Shown piece after piece: positions 44,479 through 53,307 of a stretch of DNA of 64,000 nt (position 1 is its first letter; every line of letters begins with the position of its first letter). Made by a program: the position numbers and the translations under genes. Source of the stretch: Malonomonas rubra DSM 5091 (GTDB lineage: Bacteria > Desulfobacterota > Desulfuromonadia > Desulfuromonadales > Geopsychrobacteraceae); contig NZ_FQZT01000008.1 in the NCBI RefSeq assembly GCF_900142125.1, forward strand, positions 62,001-126,000, in the 5' to 3' direction. The notes beneath the pieces were generated by a model. It ran no database searches. It was not told where the DNA came from and worked only from the letters and a program-made list of their open reading frames with translations.

Positions 44479-45840
44479 ATGGCAGCACCGACCCAAATTG
44501 AAAAAATGATGAAAAAAGCTCGTATCGCCCAGAGATCATTTGAATCTTTTGATCAGGCAGGTGTCGATGCGATCGTCAAAGTCATCGCAAAAGTTGTTTA
44601 CGACCACGCCCATGAGCTTGCTTACGAGGCCGTCGTAGAAACCGGAATGGGAGTCTACGAAGACAAAGTTGCCAAGTGCCTAGGCAAATCGAAGGTCATC
44701 TGGAATCATTTAAAAGACAAAAAATCGGTCGGCGTCATCGGTCGCGACCTGACCAGCGGTATCGTCTATGTCGCCAAACCGAAGGGGGTTGTCGGTGCGA
44801 TCATGCCGACAACAAACCCGGTCGTCACCCTGATGTGCAATGCAATGTATGCGCTCAAAGGACGCAATTCCATCATTATCGCACCTCACCCCCGGGCCAA
44901 AAAAATTACCGGAAAAACAGCCCGCCTGATGCAGCAAAAACTCGACAAACTGGGCGCCCCCGCCAACCTGCTGCAGTACATTAAAGAGCCCTCCCTAGCA
45001 CTGACCCAGGAATTGATGAAAACAGTCGATGTTCTGGTAGCAACCGGTGGCCCGGAAATGGTGAAGGCAGCGTATAGTAGCGGCAAACCTTCGTACGGTG
45101 TCGGGCCGGGCAATGTACAGGTCTTACTGGATCGAGATATCGACTACAACGATGCGGCGCAGAAAGTGATTTACGGCCGGAAGTTCGACAACGGCATTAT
45201 CTGCTCCGGCGAGCAAACAATCATCGCCCCGAAAGAAAAATATACCGAGGTGATAGAAGCTTTCACGGCCAACGGAGCTTTTTATATTGAAGAACAGGCG
45301 ACCGTCGATAAGTTTCGCCAAGCGCTGTTTGAAGAAGGCCACTTATCACTGAACGCGGTTGGTCAGAGCGTTGCCAGGATCGCCGAACTGGCAGGCGTCG
45401 AGGTTCCGGAAGAGGCCAAAGTGATTCTGCTGCGCTCAAACGACCGGGATGATGACATTCTACGTAAAGAGAAGATGTTTCCTGTCATAACCACCTTCCA
45501 GTACGATTCATTCAGTGAAGCACTCGCCATTGCGAAGAAGAACCTGACCATCGAGGGTGCCGGCCATTCGGCGGCGATCCACTCGAATAACGACGAACAT
45601 ATCGAAAGCGCCGGCATCGAACTGCCGATCAGTCGCCTTGTTGTCAACGAGCCCAGTTCTACCACCGCGGGAGGGAGCCTCTATAACGGTTTCGCGCCGA
45701 CGACAACTCTTGGTTGCGGCTCATGGGGCAACAATTCGATCTCGGAAAACCTCGACTACAAGCATTTGATCAATGTCTCCCAAGTCGGGTACCCACAAAG
45801 AGACAAACTGATCCCGAGCGACGACGAAATCTGGGCATAA
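44479..45840 (+). CDS. Acylating aldehyde dehydrogenase (EutE/SauS-like)
   Basis: NAD(P)-linked dehydrogenase of 453 residues. The catalytic Cys is in FDNGIICSGEQTIIAPKEKY (near residue 248), and the Rossmann-type VGAIMPTTNPVVTLMCNAMYALKGRN and GGPEMVKAAYSSGKPSYGVGPGNVQVLLD are typical of CoA-acylating aldehyde dehydrogenases such as AdhE N-domain, EutE and sulfoacetaldehyde dehydrogenase SauS. AAAGGA lies 8 bases before the ATG at 44479. It converts an aldehyde plus CoA and NAD+ to acyl-CoA or the reverse. No microcompartment or sulfonate genes adjoin it. Confidence 0.88.
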   Translation: MAAPTQIEKMMKKARIAQRSFESFDQAGVDAIVKVIAKVVYDHAHELAYEAVVETGMGVYEDKVAKCLGKSKVIWNHLKDKKSVGVIGRDLTSGIVYVAKPKGVVGAIMPTTNPVVTLMCNAMYALKGRNSIIIAPHPRAKKITGKTARLMQQKLDKLGAPANLLQYIKEPSLALTQELMKTVDVLVATGGPEMVKAAYSSGKPSYGVGPGNVQVLLDRDIDYNDAAQKVIYGRKFDNGIICSGEQTIIAPKEKYTEVIEAFTANGAFYIEEQATVDKFRQALFEEGHLSLNAVGQSVARIAELAGVEVPEEAKVILLRSNDRDDDILRKEKMFPVITTFQYDSFSEALAIAKKNLTIEGAGHSAAIHSNNDEHIESAGIELPISRLVVNEPSSTTAGGSLYNGFAPTTTLGCGSWGNNSISENLDYKHLINVSQVGYPQRDKLIPSDDEIWA

Positions 45841-45858
45841 ACCACGATTCCCTTCTCC

Positions 45859-45895
45859 TGCCTGGCGGCTGCTCCCCTAACCCCGCCGCCAGGCA
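45859..45895. terminator. GC-rich hairpin between converging genes
   Basis: An 11-bp perfect inverted repeat (TGCCTGGCGGC and complement) that overlaps the end of the minus-strand oxidoreductase gene. It lacks a T run, so its terminator function is uncertain. Confidence 0.5.
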
Positions 45896-48018
45896 TGAAA
45901 CTTCTCCACCCACTGCAACAGCTTCTCTGGCGCGTGCTCTTTCTTCCAGATTCCGGCCGTCATCTTGTTCGCCTCTGCCAACGTCGGATAGGTGTGAATA
46001 GTGCCGAGGATTTTGTTCAGGCCCAAGTTGTGCTTCATCGCCAGCACGTACTCGGCCAGTAAGTCACCGGCGTGGGTGCCGACAATCGTCACACCGAGAA
46101 TTTTATCCGTGCCCGGCCTGGTCAACACCTTGACCCAGCCATGGTCCTCGCTGTCGGCGATCGCCCGGTCGAGATCATCAATACCGTAACGGGTGACCTC
46201 AAAAGGAACTTTCTGTTCTGTCGCTTCGAATTCATTCAGCCCGACCCGCGCCACTTCAGCATCGGTGAAGGTTGCCCAGGGGATGACCCGGTAGTCGACC
46301 TTGAAGCTCTTGAAACCGCTGAACAGGGCATTGACAGATGCGTACCAGGCCTGGTGGCTGGCGGTGTGGGTAAACTGGTAAGGTCCGGCGACATCACCGG
46401 CACAATAAATATTCGGGTAGTTGGTCGCCAACAGCAAATCGACGGCAACCGTGCCGTTTTTATTGAGTTCCACCCCCAGCTCTTCCAGTCCAAAACCGGT
46501 CACGTTCGCTTTGCGACCGACCGCGACCAGCAGATGGCTGAACTCGATTTCAACCGTTTCTCCCCGATGCTCGCAAACCAGGACCTGTCTGCCCTCAGCA
46601 ACCTGCACCTCTTTAGCCGCGTGGCCAGTCAGAACGGTTATGCCTTCACTGACAAACTTCTCCTGCACGAACGCGCTAACCTCGGGATCTTCACGGCTCA
46701 AAATCCGTGGCAACATCTCTACCTGGGTCACTTGGCTCCCGAGTCGGGCAAAGGCCTGGGTGAGTTCGCTACCGATCGGGCCACCACCAAGAACAACCAG
46801 TTTTTCCGGCAATTCGCGCAACCCCCAGAGGTTATCGGAGGTCAGATACTCAACCTGATCCAGGCCTTTAATCGGCGGAACAAAAGGGCGCGCCCCGGTG
46901 GCGATGATGATGCTGCGGCTCGTTAACACCTGTCCGTTGACTTCAACCGTCCAGGGCGAGGTGATTTTCGCTTCGCCCGCGATGACCTCAACACCGAGCC
47001 CGGTATAACGCTCCACCGAATCATGTGGCTCAACCTTTTCCACCACCTGCTGCACCCGCTCCATCACGCGGGCAAAATCGAACTCGACCTCGGCTTTTTC
47101 GAAACCGAACTCTTTGGCCCGTTTGGCGTAAGAGAGCATCTTGGCGCTGCGGATCAACGCTTTACTCGGCACACAACCGGTATTCAGGCAATCGCCGCCC
47201 ATCTTGTGTTTTTCAATCAGCGCCACTTTCGCTTTGACTGCTGCGGCAATATAACTGCTCACAAGTCCGGCACTGCCGGCACCAAGCACGACCAGGTTAT
47301 AGTCAAATTTTTGCGGCCGCTGATAACCAGCGTAAACCTTTCGCGCCTGAAAAATGCCGAGAATTTTTTTCGTCACCAGCGGGAAGATCCCGAGCAGAAC
47401 AAAAGAGAAGATGATACCGGGCGATAGAATGCCCGCAGCGCTCTCCAGTTGGCCAAGCTGGGTTCCGGCGTTGACGTAAACCACCGTCCCGGCGAACATG
47501 CCGATCTGACTGACGATGTAGAAAAGAGAGGTTTTAAGCGGCGTCAACCCCATCACCAGGTTGATGACGAAGAACGGGAAGAGCGGCACCAGCCGTAGCG
47601 AAAAGAGATAAAACGCGCCCTCTTTTTCCACCCCCCGGTTGATCGCCTGCAGCTTGTCTCCAAATTTGCCCTGCACCCAGTCCCGCAGTAAAAAACGGGA
47701 AACCAGAAACGCCAATGTCGCACCGATACTGCTGGCGAAACTCACTACGATCAGCGCCGCCCAGAAACCGAACAGCGCACCGCCAGCCAGCGTCATCACA
47801 GCTGCACCCGGCAGAGAGAGGGCTGTCACCGCAACATAAATGAAAAAATAGATACCGAGGGTTAACAGCTTGTTCTGCAGATAAAAATCGTTGAAACCCT
47901 GCTGCTGGCTTTTCAGGTACTCCAGGGTGAAATACTGCCCCAGGTCGAAAAGAAAAAAGGCCATGACCAACAGGCCAATAACAGCAAGCAGGATCATTTT
48001 CATCGTACGATTTTTCAT
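45877..48018 (-). CDS. TVP38 (VTT) domain fused to a pyridine nucleotide-disulfide oxidoreductase
   Basis: Protein of 713 residues. Residues 1-230 are a VTT membrane domain very like the stand-alone protein at 34164-34901 (TALSLPGAAVMTLAGGALFGFW, LRLVPLFPFFVINLVMGLT). Residues about 240-713 are a class I flavin disulfide oxidoreductase (FAD loop VVLGAGSAGLVSSY, redox pair GGDCLNTGCVPSKALIRSAK, NAD loop VLGGGPIGSEL, FAD site IYCAGDVAGP and a C-terminal HTYPTLAEA). This resembles mercuric reductase or lipoamide dehydrogenase, but with no N-terminal HMA domain. The cytosolic enzyme would be tied to the membrane; electron partner and substrate are unknown. GAGGAGAAAA precedes the ATG. Confidence 0.92.
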   Translation of the reverse strand: MKNRTMKMILLAVIGLLVMAFFLFDLGQYFTLEYLKSQQQGFNDFYLQNKLLTLGIYFFIYVAVTALSLPGAAVMTLAGGALFGFWAALIVVSFASSIGATLAFLVSRFLLRDWVQGKFGDKLQAINRGVEKEGAFYLFSLRLVPLFPFFVINLVMGLTPLKTSLFYIVSQIGMFAGTVVYVNAGTQLGQLESAAGILSPGIIFSFVLLGIFPLVTKKILGIFQARKVYAGYQRPQKFDYNLVVLGAGSAGLVSSYIAAAVKAKVALIEKHKMGGDCLNTGCVPSKALIRSAKMLSYAKRAKEFGFEKAEVEFDFARVMERVQQVVEKVEPHDSVERYTGLGVEVIAGEAKITSPWTVEVNGQVLTSRSIIIATGARPFVPPIKGLDQVEYLTSDNLWGLRELPEKLVVLGGGPIGSELTQAFARLGSQVTQVEMLPRILSREDPEVSAFVQEKFVSEGITVLTGHAAKEVQVAEGRQVLVCEHRGETVEIEFSHLLVAVGRKANVTGFGLEELGVELNKNGTVAVDLLLATNYPNIYCAGDVAGPYQFTHTASHQAWYASVNALFSGFKSFKVDYRVIPWATFTDAEVARVGLNEFEATEQKVPFEVTRYGIDDLDRAIADSEDHGWVKVLTRPGTDKILGVTIVGTHAGDLLAEYVLAMKHNLGLNKILGTIHTYPTLAEANKMTAGIWKKEHAPEKLLQWVEKFHAWRRG

Positions 48019-48282
48019 TTTTCTCCTCTATTGGCTCACCATGGCTGTTTTCTTTGCCAAGTATTGTGCTATAAAATTTGTTGAGTAGATTAGTCATCTA
48101 AAGGATAGCTGTTTTTTTCCTTTTGTGGGATGTCTTAGCGTGAATTTTATTCCGCAGCATCGCTGTAGCTCCTTTAAAAAACAAAGTTCATCGCGGCTAA
48201 ACTAATTTTCACAAAATTTGTTGCATTTTTTCCAAAGATGAAAAATGATACGTCTTCATGACATAGAGTTTTACTCGACTTT

Positions 48283-48374
48283 ACACAGGAGGAGCCAACG
48301 CCGGTTATCCGGGTGTGCAACGATGCCGCCAAAAGTCTGGACAGAAAGAGCCGACTGGGCGGCTTTTTATTTTT
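48283..48374 (+). promoter_or_regulatory. Structured leader of livK2 with terminator-like hairpin (candidate riboswitch or attenuator)
   Basis: In the 412-base gap before livK2, ACAC (48283-48286) can pair with GTGT (48313-48316), enclosing a CCGG-TTAT-CCGG hairpin (48301-48312). Then GCCGCC (48325-48330) pairs with GGCGGC (48358-48363), around an inner AGTC/GACT stem, followed by TTTTTATTTTT. This looks like an intrinsic terminator 60 bases before the ATG, preceded by another folded element. An alternative pairing of AAAGAGCCG with CGGCTTTTT overlaps it. I cannot match it to a named riboswitch class; GGACAGA recalls glycine aptamers but other hallmarks are absent. Confidence 0.55.
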
Positions 48375-48430
48375 GCTGCGTTTGCATCTGCAACTGCGGT
48401 TTTCATCACCACTTGATACGGAGGAATTTT

Positions 48431-49597
48431 ATGAGAAGAGTTCTGACTACACTGCTGATGACCACTATCGCCATGATGCTGGCTATTCCGGCAATGGCAG
48501 CCGACACCATCAAAATCGGCTTCAACATCCCGATGACCGGTGATATCCCGGAAGTCGGTGAAGGCTCCAAAAACGCTGCCGAAATGTACCTGGCCGATAT
48601 CAACGGTGCCGGCGGCGTCGAAGTCGGTGGCAAAAAATACATGCTCGAGTTCGTCTACATGGACAACGAGTCGAAAGCCGAATCTGCTGTTACCGCAGCC
48701 CTGAAGCTGATCGAGCAGGAAGAAGTTGTTGCCATTATTGGCCCGAACTCTTCCAAGCAGGCTGTTCCAGGCGGTGGTACCGCCAACGACAACCGCGTTC
48801 CGATGATCAGCCCCTGGTCGACCAACCCGAACACCACCCTGGATCGTCCCTGGGTTTTCCGCGCTGCTTTCCTCGACCCCTTCCAAGGCCCAGTTGCAGC
48901 CAACTTTGCAGCAAAAAAATATAACGCTAAAACTGCTGCGGTTCTCTTCGACATTTCCAACGATTATTCCGTCGGCCTGGCAGAAGCGTTCAAAGCTGCC
49001 TGGGACGCAAAAGGTCTCGGTCCGGTTGTCGCTTACGAATCTCACGGCACCAAGGACCAGGACTTCTCGGCTCAACTGACCACCATTATCAAAGCAAACC
49101 CGGACTTCATCTTTGTCCCGGACAACTACAACCAGGTTGCCCTGATCATCCCGCAGGCACGTGACCTCGGCTACAAGGGCCCCTTCATGGGCGGTGATGC
49201 CTGGGGTACTCCTGACCTGGTCAAGCTTTGTGGCGAAGAGTGCTACGGCCAATATTTCTCCACCCATTATGCTGCCGCTGGTGCCACCGGCGCCACCAAG
49301 GTTTTCATCGACCGCTACAAGGCAAAGTATGGTGCTGAGCCGGCTGATTACGCTGCTCTGACCTGGGATTCCATCGGCTTGCTGGTTGAAGGCATCAAGA
49401 ATGCCGGCAAGGTTGAGAAGAACCCACGTAAAATGCGCCAAGCAATCCGCGACGGTCTGGCCGCCATCAAGTCGTTTGACGGCATCACCGGTTCGTCAAA
49501 ATTCGACGAGCAGGGAGACCCGATCAAGTGCGCTGTCGTTGTTAAGGTGGCCAACGACGGTAGCTTCCAGTTTGAGGAATCTGTCTGCCCCGAGTAA
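48431..49597 (+). CDS. livK: Branched-chain amino acid ABC transporter, periplasmic binding protein (operon 2)
   Basis: Periplasmic binding protein of 388 residues. The ATG at 48431 follows ACGGAGGAATTTT and starts the signal peptide MRRVLTTLLMTTIAMMLAIP, cut after AMA. The mature start DTIKIGFNIPMTGDIPEVGEGSKNAAEMYL belongs to the Peripla_BP_6 family. It is clearly distinct from the operon 1 protein and includes a C-terminal pair of Cys (KCAVVV, ESVCPE). The gene is preceded by a structured leader and followed by a UUCG hairpin. Confidence 0.92.
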   Translation: MRRVLTTLLMTTIAMMLAIPAMAADTIKIGFNIPMTGDIPEVGEGSKNAAEMYLADINGAGGVEVGGKKYMLEFVYMDNESKAESAVTAALKLIEQEEVVAIIGPNSSKQAVPGGGTANDNRVPMISPWSTNPNTTLDRPWVFRAAFLDPFQGPVAANFAAKKYNAKTAAVLFDISNDYSVGLAEAFKAAWDAKGLGPVVAYESHGTKDQDFSAQLTTIIKANPDFIFVPDNYNQVALIIPQARDLGYKGPFMGGDAWGTPDLVKLCGEECYGQYFSTHYAAAGATGATKVFIDRYKAKYGAEPADYAALTWDSIGLLVEGIKNAGKVEKNPRKMRQAIRDGLAAIKSFDGITGSSKFDEQGDPIKCAVVVKVANDGSFQFEESVCPE

Positions 49598-49625
49598 TAA
49601 AAAAAGAACATAAGTATTGTACTGT

Positions 49626-49647
49626 GCGGGGGTCTTCGGACCCCCGC
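49626..49647 (+). terminator. UUCG hairpin after livK2
   Basis: A perfect 9-bp GC-rich stem (GCGGGGGTC and complement) capped by TTCG, 28 bases after the binding-protein stop. TTTACTG follows, too short for a strong terminator, so it is likely a mRNA stabiliser or partial terminator. Confidence 0.8.
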
Positions 49648-49706
49648 TTTACTGCGTCAATTATGGCCGTTGCACGCTTTAAAGAATTACCCAAGGAAAA
49701 AGTTCA

Positions 49707-50618
49707 GTGGATTTTATTTTTCAGAATGTCTTGAACGCCTTGCAGTGGGGGAGCTTTTACGCTCTCATTGCCCTCGGCTACACCCTGGTCTACGGGGTTC
49801 TGCGTCTGATCAACTTCGCCCATGGCGATATTTTCATGGTCGGCGCCTACATTTCTTTTTTTGTCGCCGGGTTCCTGCTCGGCCCGCTCGCCGGGCTCTC
49901 GCCGATGATGACCTTCCTGCTCACCGTGCCGCTGACCATGATTTTAACAGCCTGCGTCGGCGTCACCCTGGAGCGGATCGCCTATCGCCCGCTGCGAAGG
50001 AAAGGCGCTCACCGGCTGTACGTGGTCATCACGGCCCTGATGTGCGGACTGATCCTCGAATACTCCAACCTGGCGGTCTTGGGTGCCAGTCGGTTGAAAT
50101 TTCCGGAACTGGTTGACAAGCAGATCTGGAACGTCGGCGGAGTCGCCATCACCAACCTGAAGGTACTGGTTATCGTCGCTGCCATAGCCGTTTTCCTGTT
50201 CCTGCAGTGGGTGGTCACCCGCACCCGGGTCGGCATGGCAATGCGAGCCATCTCCTACGACAAGTTCGCCATCCCGCTAATGGGCATTCCGATGGATAAC
50301 ATCATCGTTATTACTTTTATCCTCGGATCCGGATTTGCCGGACTGGCCGGTCTACTGTTTGCCATGAGCTACCCGGTGTTGGAGCCGTTCATGGGCATGC
50401 TGATTGGCTGGAAGGCCTTTATCGCCGCCGTCGTCGGTGGTATCGGCGATATCAAAGGCGCGTTCGTCGGCGGCTTTCTACTCGGCGCGATCGAGGTAGC
50501 GGTGGTCACGGTTTTCCCGTCTACATACCGCGACCTGTTCGCCTTTACCATTCTGCTGTTGATCCTGTGGATGAAACCGACCGGTCTGTTCGGTATCCCG
50601 CAGTCGACCAAGATTTAG
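49707..50618 (+). CDS. livH: Branched-chain amino acid ABC transporter permease LivH (operon 2)
   Basis: Inner-membrane permease of 303 residues with a GTG start at 49707; AAGGAAAAAGTTCA lies just before it. LNALQWGSFYALIALGYTLVYGVLRLINFAHGD and VVGGIGDIKGAFVGGFLLGAIE are the family marks. It differs from operon 1 LivH. It is followed directly by livM2. Confidence 0.92.
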   Translation: MDFIFQNVLNALQWGSFYALIALGYTLVYGVLRLINFAHGDIFMVGAYISFFVAGFLLGPLAGLSPMMTFLLTVPLTMILTACVGVTLERIAYRPLRRKGAHRLYVVITALMCGLILEYSNLAVLGASRLKFPELVDKQIWNVGGVAITNLKVLVIVAAIAVFLFLQWVVTRTRVGMAMRAISYDKFAIPLMGIPMDNIIVITFILGSGFAGLAGLLFAMSYPVLEPFMGMLIGWKAFIAAVVGGIGDIKGAFVGGFLLGAIEVAVVTVFPSTYRDLFAFTILLLILWMKPTGLFGIPQSTKI

Positions 50619-50633
50619 TTGGGAGAGATATCT

Positions 50634-51704
50634 ATGAGACAGTATTCTCTCAACGTTCTGATGGCCTTCGTTGCCATGCTGCTATTGGTCGCGGCCCATT
50701 TCGGCTGGATCGACAACTACATCCAGATTGTCGTTATGACCATCGGCATCAACATCATCATGTCGACCAGTTTGAACCTGGTCAACGGCAACATGGGCGA
50801 ATTTACCTGCGGCCACGCTGGTTTCATGTGCGTCGGCGCTTACGTTTCGTCGGTCATTTCGGTCTTTTGTTTCGGCACCAAGCTCGGCGATCCGATGCTG
50901 CCCGCCAGCTCGGTGCTGCTTGTTTTCCCGTTCATTCTGCTGATCGGTGGTGCAGTCGCTGCCGTCTCCTCGCTGCTGGTGTCGATCCCATCGTTTAAAA
51001 CCCGCGATGACTATCTGGCGATCATCTCGATTGCTGTCAACTACATGATCATCTCGGCGCTGGAGAACATGGATTTCATCGGCGGCTCACGCGGTTTCCA
51101 GGGGATGAAAGACACCTACTGGGCGATGATCGATATCTTCGACGGTCCCTGGATGCTGTTCTGGGTGATCCTGTTCACCGCCTTCAACGTCTGGGTGATC
51201 CGACGCTTCATCAGCTCGACCTACGGCAAAGGCGTCAACGCCATCTGCCAGGACGAAGTCGCCGCCGAGATCATGAGCGTCAACACCAACAAGATCAAAA
51301 TCATCAATTTTATGGTCGCTGCCGGCCTTGCTGGCTGCGCTGGCGGCCTTTACGCGCACATCATCGGTTACGTCAACCCGCAGTCGTTCAACATCCTCAA
51401 ATCGACTGAAGCGATGGTCATGGTCTACCTCGGCGGTATGGGCTCGCTCTCCGGCGCCATCATCTCGGCGATCCTGTTCACCGGACTGATGGAGATCCTG
51501 CGCTCACAAGCGATCATCGACGGCCTGGTGTCACCGATAACCTTCATGTTCCCCGACTGGGAACCCTCTGCAGGTGTCATCAAGTGGGTGATGATCCCGC
51601 TGCTGCTGGTCATCGTTATGCAGTTCCGCCCGGAAGGGATCATGGGTAACCGCGAGCTGAGCGACGTGTTCCCGAAGTTGAAGAAGTTTTACAGGTTTAA
51701 ATGA
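50634..51704 (+). CDS. livM: Branched-chain amino acid ABC transporter permease LivM (operon 2)
   Basis: Second permease of 356 residues, about 38 longer than the operon 1 LivM. The ATG at 50634 has GGGAGAG upstream; a TTG at 50619 is less likely. INIIMSTSLNLVNGNMGEFTCGHAGFM and YLGGMGSLSGAIISAILFTGLME are recognisable LivM blocks. The stop overlaps the livG2 start by 4 bases. Confidence 0.92.
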   Translation: MRQYSLNVLMAFVAMLLLVAAHFGWIDNYIQIVVMTIGINIIMSTSLNLVNGNMGEFTCGHAGFMCVGAYVSSVISVFCFGTKLGDPMLPASSVLLVFPFILLIGGAVAAVSSLLVSIPSFKTRDDYLAIISIAVNYMIISALENMDFIGGSRGFQGMKDTYWAMIDIFDGPWMLFWVILFTAFNVWVIRRFISSTYGKGVNAICQDEVAAEIMSVNTNKIKIINFMVAAGLAGCAGGLYAHIIGYVNPQSFNILKSTEAMVMVYLGGMGSLSGAIISAILFTGLMEILRSQAIIDGLVSPITFMFPDWEPSAGVIKWVMIPLLLVIVMQFRPEGIMGNRELSDVFPKLKKFYRFK

Positions 51705-52501
51705 TGGCACAGACACAAATACAAACAGACACCACACCGGTTCTCGAAGTCCGCGGCATGACCCAGCAGTTCGGCGGCTTGCGCGCCGTGTCCGACTTCA
51801 ACGTCAAGCTGATGCCGGGAGAGTTGACCGGACTAATCGGCCCGAACGGTGCCGGCAAGACCACCGTCTTCAACCTGGTCAGCGGCTTTTACCAGCCGAC
51901 CGTCGGCGAGATCTTCATCAACGGCCAGCCAACGGCGGGCCTCAAGCCACACAAGGTCACTTCGCTCGGTGTCGCCCGGACGTTTCAGAACATTCGCCTC
52001 TGGAACGACATGACGGTGCTCGACAACATCCGCGTGGCCCAACACTACTGGCTCAACTACGGCTTTTTCAGCAGCGTCTTCCGCACCAAACAGTACAAGC
52101 AGCGCGAGGCACAGATTTCCGAAGAAGCCTATGAGCTGCTGGAAGTCTTCGACCTGATGCAATTCGCCGACGAGTTCCCGAAGAACCTGCCCTACGGAAC
52201 CCAGCGCAAACTGGAGATCGCTCGCGCTCTGTCAACCCACCCGAAGCTGCTCCTGCTGGATGAGCCGGCTGCCGGGCTCAACTCGGCCGATGCGAAAGAC
52301 CTGATCCGACTGGTGCGCTGGATCCATGAGAAGTTCGACGTCACCATCTGGATGATTGAGCACCATATGGACGTCATGATGGAACTCTGCGAACAGATCA
52401 AGGTCATTGATTTCGGTGAAACCATCGCCGAGGGCGATCCCGAAGAAATCCGCAACCACCCCGCGGTTATCACCGCGTACCTGGGAGATGATAATATCTG
52501 A
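51701..52501 (+). CDS. livG: Branched-chain amino acid ABC transporter ATPase LivG (operon 2)
   Basis: ATPase of 266 residues. Walker A GPNGAGKTT, signature-replacing loop LPYGTQRKLEIARAL, Walker B LLLLDEPAAGLN and switch His in MIEHHMDVMM are intact. ATGA overlap with livM2 and a one-base overlap with livF2 (TGATG) indicate coupled translation. Confidence 0.94.
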   Translation: MMAQTQIQTDTTPVLEVRGMTQQFGGLRAVSDFNVKLMPGELTGLIGPNGAGKTTVFNLVSGFYQPTVGEIFINGQPTAGLKPHKVTSLGVARTFQNIRLWNDMTVLDNIRVAQHYWLNYGFFSSVFRTKQYKQREAQISEEAYELLEVFDLMQFADEFPKNLPYGTQRKLEIARALSTHPKLLLLDEPAAGLNSADAKDLIRLVRWIHEKFDVTIWMIEHHMDVMMELCEQIKVIDFGETIAEGDPEEIRNHPAVITAYLGDDNI

Positions 52502-53226
52502 TGCTGCTGCAAGTCGAAAATCTCGAAGTCAAGTACGGTAATATTCAGGCGCTGCACGGGATCAGCTTTCATGTTAACGAAGGCGAGATCGTCACCCTGA
52601 TCGGTGCCAACGGTGCCGGCAAGACCACCAGCCTCTATACCATCACCCGTCTGCCGCCGCCGGAAGCACCGCGCGTTGTCGGTGGCGATATCAAGTTTAT
52701 GGGCGAATCGATCCTCAAAACCCGCCCGAGCGACGTGGTGAAAAAACTGCACCTCGCCCTCTCCCCCGAGGGACGGCGGATCTTCGGTAATCTGACGGTC
52801 ATGGAAAACCTGAAGCTGGCGACCTACGCCCGCGAAAAAGGTGCCGATCTGGATTCTGAGTACGAGCGAATATTCGAGCTGTTCCCTCGCCTGAAAGAAC
52901 GTCGAAACCAGCGCAGCGAATCTCTCTCCGGTGGTGAACAGCAGATGCTCGCCGTCGGCCGCGCCCTGATGACCGGCTGTAAAATCCTGCTGCTCGACGA
53001 GCCCTCAATGGGTCTGGCGCCGGTGCTCAAATACGAGCTGTTTCGCAAACTGAAGCAACTCAATGAAGAAGGGATGACCATACTGCTGGTTGAGCAAAAT
53101 GCGAATCTGGCACTCCACCTGGCACATCGGGGTTATGTACTCGACACCGGCAATATTGTCGCCGAGGGGACTAGCGAGGAATTGCTGGGGAACCCGGAGG
53201 TGAAAAAAGCTTACTTGGGGGGATAA
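52501..53226 (+). CDS. livF: Branched-chain amino acid ABC transporter ATPase LivF (operon 2)
   Basis: ATPase of 241 residues. Walker A GANGAGKTT, LSPEGRRIFGNLTVMENL, signature LSGGEQQMLAVGRAL and Walker B LLLLDEPSMGLAP are intact. The last codons (VKKAYLGG) and the terminator beyond recur 1.3 kb downstream as part of a degenerate repeat (54489-54595). It is the last gene of livKHMGF operon 2. Confidence 0.94.
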   Translation: MLLQVENLEVKYGNIQALHGISFHVNEGEIVTLIGANGAGKTTSLYTITRLPPPEAPRVVGGDIKFMGESILKTRPSDVVKKLHLALSPEGRRIFGNLTVMENLKLATYAREKGADLDSEYERIFELFPRLKERRNQRSESLSGGEQQMLAVGRALMTGCKILLLDEPSMGLAPVLKYELFRKLKQLNEEGMTILLVEQNANLALHLAHRGYVLDTGNIVAEGTSEELLGNPEVKKAYLGG

Positions 53227-53301
53227 AATTTACACTTCTGATTTTGGTTCTATTCTGACAAAAAGCCACTGTTGTTAGTTACAGCAGTGGCTTTTTGTCA
53301 G
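53201..53301 (+). repeat. Copy A of livF-tail/terminator direct repeat
   Basis: Contains the last codons of livF2 (TGAAAAAAGCTTACTTGGGG) and its terminator. The first 20 bases match copy B at 54489-54508 in 19 of 20 positions, and a second matching block surrounds the left terminator arm. The segment between these blocks has diverged. Confidence 0.7.
53255..53301 (+). terminator. Rho-independent terminator of liv operon 2
   Basis: Perfect 17-bp arms (53255-53271 and 53285-53301) around GGCTTTTTGTCAG, with the T run in the right arm. A strong operon terminator; a related but weaker form occurs in copy B of the repeat. Confidence 0.92.
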
Positions 53302-53307
53302 AAAGAA

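Noticed and set aside
48283-48374. Glycine or c-di-GMP riboswitch as the identity of the livK2 leader
   Set aside because: GGACAGA and part of the layout recall a glycine aptamer, but conserved core elements are missing, and the GEMM core is absent; left unassigned.
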